A stretch of DNA of 44,430 nt, from assembly GCF_024539675.1 (NCBI RefSeq), contig NZ_JAHHIT010000083.1, positions 1 to 44,430 on the forward strand. Direction: 5' to 3'. Position 1 is the stretch's first letter; each line of letters opens with the position of its first letter. Positions 37,890 through 44,430 of the stretch are shown here, piece after piece. Made by a program: the position numbers and the translations under genes. Origin of the DNA: Streptomyces hilarionis (GTDB lineage: Bacteria > Actinomycetota > Actinomycetes > Streptomycetales > Streptomycetaceae). Below the pieces are notes generated by a model, which saw nothing but the letters and a program-made list of their open reading frames with translations, searched no databases and was not told the DNA's origin.

Positions 37890-39701
37890 CTACTGCGTGA
37901 CGGTGATCCGGTTCGTCGCCGGCGGGGCCAGCGGGCCCGAGGCCGAGGAGTTGGCCGTGAGGTACTGCTCCAGAGCCGTCAGGTCGTCGGCGCCGACCAG
38001 GTCGTTCGTGCCCAGACCCAGCGTGGTGAAGCCGTCGCCGCCGCCCGCGAGGAAGCTGTTGGTGGCGACACGGTAGGTGGCGGCCGGGTCGATCGCCGCG
38101 CCGTCGAGCCTGAGGGAGTCGGTGACGACGCGGTCCGCGCCGCTCTTCGTCAGATCCAGCGTGTACGTCAGGTTGGCGGACGGCTGGAGGATCTTCGGAG
38201 CGCTCGCGTTCACCCCGCTGACCTGCTCCTTGAGGACCTGGATCAGCTGCGCGCCCGTGAAGTCCTGGAGGTTCACGGTGTTGGAGAACGGCTGGACGGT
38301 GAAGCCCTCGGCGTAGGTCACCACGCCGTCGCCCTCACTGCCCTTGGCCGCGTAGGTGAGCCCGGCCCGGACGCCGCCCGGGTTCATCAGCGCGAGGTCC
38401 GTTCCCGCGTCGAGCTTCCTGCCGTACCAGAGTTGGGCGTCCGCGATCAGGTCGCCCATCGGGGACTCGGTGCCCGTGTTCGGGACGTCCGCGGAGATGT
38501 AGCCGATCGCCCGGTTGCCGATCGGGGCCGCCAGCGTGTTCCACCTGCTGATCAGCTCGGTCATGTCCGGCGCCTTGGCGACGGTCCGGGTGACCACGTG
38601 GTTCGCCGTCTTGACCGCCGTGCGCGCGATGTCGCCGGTGTAGCGGTCGTACGTCAGCGTGGTGTCCGTGTAGAGACGGCCGAAGGACGCGGCCGACGTG
38701 ACCGTGCGCGGCCTGCCCGACGGGTCCGGGATCGTGCAGGCGTAGGCCGCGTGCGTGTGGCCCGTCACCAGCGCGTCCACCGCCGGGGTGACGTTCTTCG
38801 CGATGTCGACGATCGGGCCGGAGATCCCGGCGCCCGCGCCCGGCGAGTCGCAGTTGTAGTTGTACGCCCCCGAGGCCGGCAGACCGCCCTCGTGGATCAG
38901 CGCCACGATCGACTTCACGCCCTGCTTCTGCAACACCTTGGCGTACTTGTTGATCGTCTCGACCTCGTCCTTGAACTTCAGGCCCTTGACGCCCTCGGCG
39001 GAGACGACGCCGGGGGTGTCCTCCAGCGTCACGCCGATGAAGCCGATCTTCACGCCGTTCTTCTTCCAGACCCAGTACGGCTTCAGGATCGGCCGGCCGG
39101 ACTTCTCGTTCTGGACGTTGGCCGCCAGGTATGGGAAGTCCGCGCCCTTGAACCTCTTGTCCGTGTAGCAGCCGGCGGTCGGGTGACAGCCGCCGTTCTG
39201 CAACCGGGCCAGCTCCTTCGCGCCCTCGTCGAACTCGTGGTTGCCGACGGAGGTGACGTCCAGGTCGAGCTTGTTCAGCGCCTCGATCGTGGGCTCGTCG
39301 TGGAACAGGCCCGAGATCAGCGGGGAGGCGCCGACCATGTCGCCGCCGGCGGCGGTGATGGAGTACGGGTTGCCCTTGCGGGCCTCACGCAGATGGGTGG
39401 CGAGGTACTCCACACCGCCCGCGTCGATCGTCTTCGTCGTGCCGTCCGCCTGCAACTCCGTGACCCGGCCCGAGGAGCCGGACGGCGGTTCGAGGTTGCC
39501 GTGCAGGTCGTTGAAGGACAGCAGTTGCACGTCCTGGTAGCGGCTCGGCCACGGCTTGCCGTGGCCGCCGTCGTGGGCGTCCGCCGGGAGCGCGGCGGCG
39601 AGAGCGCCGGCGGTGGCGAGAACCGCGGAGGCCGCGACAAGACGGTACGTACGGCGCCGACCGGGTCTGTCGGCCCGGAACGGCTGGGAAGTGGCTGGCA
39701 T
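37890..39701 (-). CDS. Secreted 5'-nucleotidase/2',3'-cyclic phosphodiesterase (UshA-like)
   Basis: The 603-residue protein has a basic N-region and signal peptide (YRLVAASAVLATAGALAAAL), then a metallophosphatase domain with the metal ligands in LLSFNDLHGN, GGDMVGASP, GNHEFDEG and GHTHAAY. The C-terminal 5'-nucleotidase domain (MNPGGVRAGLTYA, NTVNLQDFTGAQL, FLAGGGDGFTTL) follows. It would release phosphate and nucleosides outside the cell. ATG is preceded by AGGGGGG. It is divergent from mshD, and I found no PHO box between them. Confidence 0.93.
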   Translation of the reverse strand: MPATSQPFRADRPGRRRTYRLVAASAVLATAGALAAALPADAHDGGHGKPWPSRYQDVQLLSFNDLHGNLEPPSGSSGRVTELQADGTTKTIDAGGVEYLATHLREARKGNPYSITAAGGDMVGASPLISGLFHDEPTIEALNKLDLDVTSVGNHEFDEGAKELARLQNGGCHPTAGCYTDKRFKGADFPYLAANVQNEKSGRPILKPYWVWKKNGVKIGFIGVTLEDTPGVVSAEGVKGLKFKDEVETINKYAKVLQKQGVKSIVALIHEGGLPASGAYNYNCDSPGAGAGISGPIVDIAKNVTPAVDALVTGHTHAAYACTIPDPSGRPRTVTSAASFGRLYTDTTLTYDRYTGDIARTAVKTANHVVTRTVAKAPDMTELISRWNTLAAPIGNRAIGYISADVPNTGTESPMGDLIADAQLWYGRKLDAGTDLALMNPGGVRAGLTYAAKGSEGDGVVTYAEGFTVQPFSNTVNLQDFTGAQLIQVLKEQVSGVNASAPKILQPSANLTYTLDLTKSGADRVVTDSLRLDGAAIDPAATYRVATNSFLAGGGDGFTTLGLGTNDLVGADDLTALEQYLTANSSASGPLAPPATNRITVTQ

Positions 39702-39859
39702 GCGCCCCCCTGTGGTCGGCTGGGAACGGATGGCTCCCGTCCGGCGCAGCCTAAGGTCAACGCGCGTAGCGCGACAGGGGGTTCGTGGTTACATCCTGGT
39801 TTCCCTTTGCCCCCTCCTTTGCCCCCACTTTGCGGCGTCCGCCCCTTACCCTCGTACGC

Positions 39860-40786
39860 ATGACCAGCGACGACATCGCACGGATCCCCGGCTCCCGATC
39901 CATCGAGACCCTCTCCGAGCTCACCCCCGCGCAGGCCGAGGCCGTCCTCGACCTGCTCGCGGCAGCCGCCCGGACGGACGGCCAGCAGGCGGTCTCCGAG
40001 CAGGGCCGGTTGCAGCTGCGCGGAGGCCCCCGCGACGGCGTCGCCCATCTGGTCCTCACCCTCGACGGCGAACTCGTCGGATACGCCCAGCTGGAGGACA
40101 CCGACCCCGTCGAGGCGCCCGCCGCCGAGCTGGTCGTCCACCCCTCCCACCGCGGCCACGGGCACGGCCGGGCCCTCGGCTCGGCGCTGCTGGCCGCCTC
40201 CGGCAAGCGGCTGCGGGTGTGGGCGCACGGCGGCCACTCCGCCGCCCGGCACCTCGCCCAGGTCCTCGGACTGACGCTGTTCCGCGAACTGCGCCAGATG
40301 CGACGGCCGTTGACCGACCTCGACCTGCCCCGGCCGGTGCTCCCCGCGGGCGTCGACGTGCGCGCCTTTGTACCCGGCCGGGACGACTCCGCCTGGCTCT
40401 CCGTCAACGCGGCCGCCTTCGCCCACCACCCCGAACAGGGCTCCCTCACCCAGCGCGACCTCGACGACCGCATGGCCCAGCCCTGGTTCGACCCCGCCGG
40501 CTTCTTCCTCGCCCACCGCGGCGAGCAGCTCGTCGGCTTCCACTGGACGAAGGTCCACGCCGAGGAACAGCTCGGCGAGGTGTACGTCCTCGGCGTCGCC
40601 CCCGGCGCCCAGGGGGGCGGCCTGGGCAAGGCCCTCACCACGATCGGCCTGCGCCACCTCGCGGCCCAGGAACTGCCCACGGCGATGCTGTACGTCGACG
40701 CCGACAACAAGGCCGCGGTGTCGGTGTACGAACGCCTGGGCTTCGTCACCCACGAGACGGACCTGATGTACCGCTCGGAGACGTGA
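39860..40786 (+). CDS. mshD: Mycothiol synthase (tandem GNAT acetyltransferase)
   Basis: The 308-residue enzyme has two GNAT domains. The first (about 60-135) has a weak acetyl-CoA site (VHPSHRGHGHGRAL); the second, active one has VLGVAPGAQGGGLGKALT and ends LYVDADNKAAVSVYERLGF. MshD acetylates Cys-GlcN-Ins in the last step of mycothiol synthesis. TACCCT (39847-39852) lies 7 nt before the ATG, so the transcript is probably leaderless. It is convergent with the ABC exporter operon. Confidence 0.95.
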   Translation: MTSDDIARIPGSRSIETLSELTPAQAEAVLDLLAAAARTDGQQAVSEQGRLQLRGGPRDGVAHLVLTLDGELVGYAQLEDTDPVEAPAAELVVHPSHRGHGHGRALGSALLAASGKRLRVWAHGGHSAARHLAQVLGLTLFRELRQMRRPLTDLDLPRPVLPAGVDVRAFVPGRDDSAWLSVNAAAFAHHPEQGSLTQRDLDDRMAQPWFDPAGFFLAHRGEQLVGFHWTKVHAEEQLGEVYVLGVAPGAQGGGLGKALTTIGLRHLAAQELPTAMLYVDADNKAAVSVYERLGFVTHETDLMYRSET

Positions 40787-40842
40787 CCCGGCGGCGGGAG
40801 AGCGCACGGCGGTGACGACCCCACGGCCCCTCCCGCCCGACG

Positions 40843-40890
40843 TCGACGTCGGCCCAGGCATCGACGTCGGCCCAGGCGTCGACGTCAGCG
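40843..40890. repeat. 18-bp tandem repeat TCGACGTCGGCCCAGGCR
   Basis: Two full units start at 40843 and 40861, and a partial third at 40879 reaches into the permease stop codon. Each contains the palindrome TCGA and near-palindrome GACGTC. It sits in the convergent gap after mshD where a terminator would be expected. Confidence 0.7.
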
Positions 40891-41577
40891 AGCCCCCTCC
40901 CCGGTGCGGTCGCGACGTGCGCGGGCCGCGGCGGCCGGCGGTTCCCTGATCAGGACGACCGCGGTCAGGGCGGCCCCCGCCAGCAGCGCGGCCCACACCT
41001 CCCGCGAGGAATCCCAGGTCCTCGACAGCGGCTGCGCGAACGGCCGCAGCCCGTCGGGCAGCGGCGCCAGCGCGGCCAGCACGACGACGAACACGGCGCC
41101 CGGCGTCGCCAGCGCCCCGCCCCCGCGGCCCGCGGTGAGGCGCAGCCCCAGCGCGGCGAGCGCCAGCACGACGGCGAGCAGCGCCGCCGCTTCCAGCGTG
41201 AGGCCGGCCCACGGCAGCGACCGGCGCTCGTCCGGTCCGACCGCCCGCGCGCCCACGGCCAGCACACCGGCCCAGCCCACCCCCACCGACAACACGGCGA
41301 CGCCGGCGCGCAGGGCGCGCGGCAGCCAGCGCGGCACCGGCGTCACCGCGGTCACGGCGGCCGCCGAGTCGTCCAGCACGAACGCCGCGCCCAGGGCGAG
41401 GAGCACCGCTCCCGCACGGATCAGCAGCACCGCGTCGCCGAGCGGCAGAGCCCCCTGGACGGCCGCCGGAACGCCCACCAGCGACCATCCGACCGCCCCC
41501 GCCACCAGCAGCGGCGCCGTACGGCAGGAGCGCACCACATACGGCAGGAGCAGCGACCACGGCCGCCCGGTCCTCAT
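40885..41577 (-). CDS. ABC transporter membrane subunit (second permease-like gene)
   Basis: The 230-residue product is highly hydrophobic with about six membrane helices (TAPLLVAGAVGWSLVGVPAAV, LIRAGAVLLALGAAFVL, AGVAVLSVGVGWAGVLAVG, and others). It ends with an Arg-rich tail, typical of the small permease of multi-gene ABC exporters. ATG at 41577 is chosen because the sequence just upstream lacks coding features; GTG at 41634 would add 19 basic residues. It is the last gene of the operon, 310 bp after the first permease gene; this gap holds a heptad-type repeat. Confidence 0.75.
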   Translation of the reverse strand: MRTGRPWSLLLPYVVRSCRTAPLLVAGAVGWSLVGVPAAVQGALPLGDAVLLIRAGAVLLALGAAFVLDDSAAAVTAVTPVPRWLPRALRAGVAVLSVGVGWAGVLAVGARAVGPDERRSLPWAGLTLEAAALLAVVLALAALGLRLTAGRGGGALATPGAVFVVVLAALAPLPDGLRPFAQPLSRTWDSSREVWAALLAGAALTAVVLIREPPAAAARARRDRTGEGAR

Positions 41578-41887
41578 CGGCACGAGCTCTCGTCGGCAGC
41601 GGTGCGCACCGGGGCCCGCACGCCGGACAGCCACGCGGCGCGGGCGATCGCCCCGCCCGGACGCCCAGCTCGCTCCGGCCCCGCTCCCCGACCCGCGCCG
41701 GCTCTTCGCCGGACCGCGCCCGCTCCGCGCCCGGCCCCGCCGGCACCTCGCCCGACCGCGCCCGCTCTGCGCCGGGCCCCGCCAGTTCCCCGCAGGCCCC
41801 CACCAACTCCTCGTCGGGCCGCGTCAACTGCTCTTCGGACCGCGCCAGTTGTTGGTGCGACACCGCCCGCTCCGCGCCGGACCGCGC
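41578..41887. other. 310-bp gap in the ABC operon
   Basis: No independent gene is supported. Most of the gap is the 21-bp repeat described at 41699-41887. The rest (41578-41698) is GC-rich without a clear ribosome site or start for another frame. Confidence 0.5.
41699..41887 (-). repeat. Nine 21-bp repeats, in frame after the permease stop codon
   Basis: Units run from 41887 downward in exact 21-bp steps, for example GCGCGGTCCGAAGAGCAGTTG reduced to a GCGCGGYCCG...GAGC/TTG pattern. They begin immediately after the TAG at 41888-41890 and keep its reading frame. Translated, they give heptads such as ARSEEQL, TRPDEEL and AGPGAER. A tenth, weaker unit reaches 41678. This looks like a cut-off coiled-coil tail of the permease or a readthrough extension. 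Confidence 0.75.
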
Positions 41888-43441
41888 CTACTCCTCGCAC
41901 TTCTCCGCCTCCTTGGGGACCTCGACGCCCAGGAGCCTGGCGGCCTGCGCGGTCGTCGTGCTCGCGGACGTCAGCTGCGCCCAGTGGGCCTTGACCCGCG
42001 CCGTCATCGCGGCACGCGGACGCTCGAGCAGTTCCCGGATCACCGTCGTCTGCGGGCCCGTCAGACTCAGCCCTTCCGTCGGCGCCAGGACCTGGGCCGG
42101 GCCGGTGAGGCTGTCGCCGAGCCGCACGTGCCGGAACGTGGCCGTCGGAGTGGGGTCGGTGCTCAGGACCAGCCACATGACCGTCACCGCGCGCGCGTCG
42201 TCGCACAGTTCCTGTCTCGTCATGTCCTCCGAGCCCCCGACCAGGACCACGGCGGCGCCGACCGCGAACTCGGGGACCCGGTTGCCGCCCCAGCGGGTGC
42301 CGACGGTCACCTCGCCCCGCGTGGAGGAGGGGTCGAGGGCGCCGTCGACCTCCACCTGGTCGTCGATGTAGACGCGCTGGCGCACCGTCAGCCGCGCCGT
42401 GGCCGCCGTGCCGCCGGCCGCGGACCGGACGCGGTCGACGACCTCGGCCCAGTCGGACCGCACCCCGCTCCACTCTGCGAACGAGCAGTAGGTCGACAGG
42501 CCGTGCCGCTCGCAGGACTGGACCGTGCGCGGGGCGTCGGCCGCCGTTCTGCGGGCCGCGTCCAGCGCCTTCGCGTCACGCGGGAACTGACCGACCGCAC
42601 CGGTCACGGTCACCGCGAGCGCGAGGACCGTGGCCGCCGTGACGAGCCGGGTGCGGGCCCCGGCCCGCAGCAGCGCCGCGCAGGCGAGCACCGCGCACAG
42701 ACCCGTCACGTACAGGGCGTGCCAGCCGGCGGGACGGCCGAGTAGATCGCTGGGGACCGGGTCGCCGCCGCTCTGGGCGACGGAGAGGACGGGCGAGAGC
42801 CAGCCTTCCCACCGGCCCGCGTCCCTCGCGACGGAGGCGGCGACGAAGAGGACGTAGAGGGGGATCGCGACCAGTATGGGAATGAACGTGGAAGGCAGCA
42901 CCAGGGCCAGCAGCACGCCCAGGACACCGGCCAGGAGCACGGTCAGCGGCCCGACGGCGAGCTCGCCCACCGAGCCGTGGCCGATCGCGCCGGGCTTCAG
43001 CGCCTCCCGGCCGAACTCGCCGGCGGCCACGAGCGCGGTGAGCGCCGCGTACGGCACCACGGACAGCACATGGGCGAGGGTGCGTCGCCAGGGCTCCATC
43101 GCCAGGACCCCGAACTGCTGCACCGTGTTGGCCTTGCGGGAACGCAGCGCGGCCGCGTTGCAGCAGATGAACACGGCGACGGCGAACAGCAGGGGTTCCG
43201 TCTGGGTCTGCCGGTCGACCGTGTTGAGGACGGGATAGGCGTCCATGCCGTCCCGGTCCATGAGCCGCAGGGCGACGTAGCCGACATAGAGGACGAAGGT
43301 CAGCAGCAGCGGGACCTGGAGCAGCAGCTCCCGGGCCTCGAAACGGGCCAGCGCGAGGACGGCCCGGAACCGGTGGCCTTCGCGCGCGGCCTCGCTGGGG
43401 ACGGGCGCCGGTTCGGTGAGCGTCACCGTCGGCGCGCTCAT
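41888..43441 (-). CDS. ABC transporter permease-type protein with large extracytoplasmic domain
   Basis: The 517-residue product has an N-terminal cytoplasmic segment, about six helices between 35 and 290 (LLLQVPLLLTFVLYVGYVAL, LLFAVAVFICCNAAAL, VLLAGVLGVLLALVLPSTF, and others), and a C-terminal 230-residue hydrophilic domain with three Cys (SCERHGLSTYCSF, ELCDDARA). ATG overlaps the ATP-binding gene by 4 nt (ATGA). The protein ends KEAEKCEE at a TAG, and the same frame continues downstream as a heptad repeat. It is probably the membrane part of an exporter; the substrate is unknown. Confidence 0.8.
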   Translation of the reverse strand: MSAPTVTLTEPAPVPSEAAREGHRFRAVLALARFEARELLLQVPLLLTFVLYVGYVALRLMDRDGMDAYPVLNTVDRQTQTEPLLFAVAVFICCNAAALRSRKANTVQQFGVLAMEPWRRTLAHVLSVVPYAALTALVAAGEFGREALKPGAIGHGSVGELAVGPLTVLLAGVLGVLLALVLPSTFIPILVAIPLYVLFVAASVARDAGRWEGWLSPVLSVAQSGGDPVPSDLLGRPAGWHALYVTGLCAVLACAALLRAGARTRLVTAATVLALAVTVTGAVGQFPRDAKALDAARRTAADAPRTVQSCERHGLSTYCSFAEWSGVRSDWAEVVDRVRSAAGGTAATARLTVRQRVYIDDQVEVDGALDPSSTRGEVTVGTRWGGNRVPEFAVGAAVVLVGGSEDMTRQELCDDARAVTVMWLVLSTDPTPTATFRHVRLGDSLTGPAQVLAPTEGLSLTGPQTTVIRELLERPRAAMTARVKAHWAQLTSASTTTAQAARLLGVEVPKEAEKCEE

Positions 43442-44358
43442 GCCGTCACCGCCGCGTCGTCGCCGTCGAGGGCGAGCAGATAGCCGTCCTCGAGAGTGGG
43501 TTCGAGGAGGTGGGCGCCCTGCGGCGGATCCCCCACGTTCCGGAAGGTCCCGGCGCCGGTGCGCCAGCCGGCCAGCGCGTTCCGGTCGCGTTCGGTGCTG
43601 CTCCAGACGCGGCCCGCCGCACGGGCCGTCAGCTCGGCCGGAGCGCCCTCGAAGCGGACGCGGCCACGGGCCAGCACCACGACACGGTGGCAGAGCATCG
43701 CCACGTCCTCCGTCTGGTGCGTGGAGAGCAGCACCGTGCGGCCCTCCCCCGCCTCGGCGATCAACTCGCGGAAACGCATGCGCTGTTCGGGGTCGAGGCC
43801 GACGGTCGGTTCGTCCAGCACGAGGAAGCCGGGGTCGCCGACGAGCGCGGCGGCCAGGGCGACGCGCTGACGCATACCGCCGGACAGCCGCTTGATGCGG
43901 GTCCCGCGCGCCTCGGAGAGGTCGACGGCGCCCAGCACGCGCCGCACCTCGCGCAGCCGGGCGGCGCGGTCGGTCAGCTCCTTGAGGATCGCCACGTAGT
44001 CCACGAAGTCGAAGGCCGTGAAGTCCGGATGGAACCCGGGGTTCTGCGGCAGATAGCCGAGGGTTCGGCGCAGCGCGAGGCGTCCGGAGGCGGTGCCGGG
44101 GTCCTGGCCGAGGGCCGTGAACCGGCCGCCGTCGGGCGGCACGGCCGTCGCCAGCACCCGCAGCAGACTCGTCTTCCCGGCGCCGTTGGGCCCCAGGAGG
44201 CCCGTCACGCCACGGCTCAGCCGCAGCGAGACCCCGTCGAGAGCCCGGGTCCCCCCGAAGCGCAGGGACAGGTCGGTGGCCGTCAGGGTGGCGGGGCCGC
44301 CTGCGGCCCCGCTGCCGCCGCGGCCGGGCACGGGCCCGGGAACGGATGCGGTGGTCAT
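43438..44358 (-). CDS. ABC transporter ATP-binding protein
   Basis: The 306-residue protein has Walker A GPNGAGKTS, the Q-loop YLPQNPGF, the signature RLSGGMRQRVALA, Walker B FLVLDEPT and the H-loop STHQTED. It is of the CcmA/DrrA exporter type, with a C-terminal extension of about 60 residues. ATG at 44358 has AGGAG 7 nt upstream. The same frame stays open to the window edge, so a longer N-terminus cannot be excluded. It is the first gene of the operon with the two membrane genes. Confidence 0.92.
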   Translation of the reverse strand: MTTASVPGPVPGRGGSGAAGGPATLTATDLSLRFGGTRALDGVSLRLSRGVTGLLGPNGAGKTSLLRVLATAVPPDGGRFTALGQDPGTASGRLALRRTLGYLPQNPGFHPDFTAFDFVDYVAILKELTDRAARLREVRRVLGAVDLSEARGTRIKRLSGGMRQRVALAAALVGDPGFLVLDEPTVGLDPEQRMRFRELIAEAGEGRTVLLSTHQTEDVAMLCHRVVVLARGRVRFEGAPAELTARAAGRVWSSTERDRNALAGWRTGAGTFRNVGDPPQGAHLLEPTLEDGYLLALDGDDAAVTA

Positions 44359-44430
44359 GTGAGGCTCCTGGAAATCCGGTCGGCGGAGGGGCATGAGGGC
44401 GGCGGCGAGCTTGGAGGTGGGGTCGGGGTC

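Noticed and set aside
39702..39859. PHO box between the nucleotidase gene and mshD
   Set aside because: No GTTCACC direct repeats at 11-bp spacing are present.
39317..41863. 848-codon minus-strand ORF
   Set aside because: It overlaps the nucleotidase, mshD and second permease genes and has no domain. Only its first part, the heptad repeat after the permease stop, is noteworthy and is reported separately.
44359..44430. Upstream extension of the ABC ATP-binding frame to the window edge
   Set aside because: The frame is open but ATG at 44358 has a good ribosome site. The rest lies outside the window.

Overview
The window is a stretch of Streptomyces chromosome. Support for this is the very high GC with strong GC3 bias, many GTG starts, and a gene order I recognise from the core Streptomyces chromosome: rsiG, dtd, ygfZ, nur, sulfurtransferase with DUF1416, glnR, a LacI regulator, a DegP-like protease with its two-component system, and mshD. 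No rRNA, tRNA, CRISPR array or insertion sequence was seen.

Layout. (1) 1-3002: a HelR-type RNA polymerase-recycling ATPase and an upstream TetR regulator. (2) 3086-9875: an accessory block holding three paralogous GntR-type regulators with an unassigned C-terminal domain, a double-headed APH-fold kinase, a HAD phosphatase, two paralogous tiny membrane proteins transcribed divergently from the regulators, strong palindromic operators and a 25-bp tandem repeat. This is my best candidate for an undescribed system. (3) 10003-13417: rsiG (c-di-GMP-binding anti-sigma WhiG), dtd, ygfZ, nur, a nitrobindin-like protein and a 32-residue membrane peptide. (4) 13539-16194: a three-gene operon of single-pass proteins with extracytoplasmic domains. 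(5) 16296-21508: DsrE-like, DUF3099, the sulfur pair DUF1416/sulfurtransferase with a cysteine-containing leader peptide, a DUF2993 lipid-binding protein, a multi-pass membrane protein with a Tyr/Gln/Gly-rich tail, and a MoaD/ThiS-like protein. (6) 21588-28486: alpha/beta hydrolase, glnR, a LacI regulator, and an envelope-stress module (membrane-anchored DegP-like protease plus CssRS/MprAB-type system). (7) 28569-37800: secreted proteins, namely a pectate lyase-pectin methylesterase fusion, a large ALF-repeat Tat protein followed by a four-helix membrane protein (possible toxin/immunity pair), a small secreted protein, and a trypsin/FG-GAP protein whose catalytic His is replaced by Ser. (8) 37890-44358: a secreted 5'-nucleotidase, mshD, and an ABC exporter operon with an in-frame 21-bp heptad repeat directly after the stop codon of its first permease.

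How it works together. Envelope and redox homeostasis run through regions 3, 5, 6 and 8. Developmental and nutrient control is represented by rsiG, glnR and nur. At least eleven genes, mostly regulators, have a TAnnnT -10 box exactly 6-7 nt before the start codon and therefore look leaderless. This spacing was used to correct several start sites. All calls come from reading the sequence; no database search was run.
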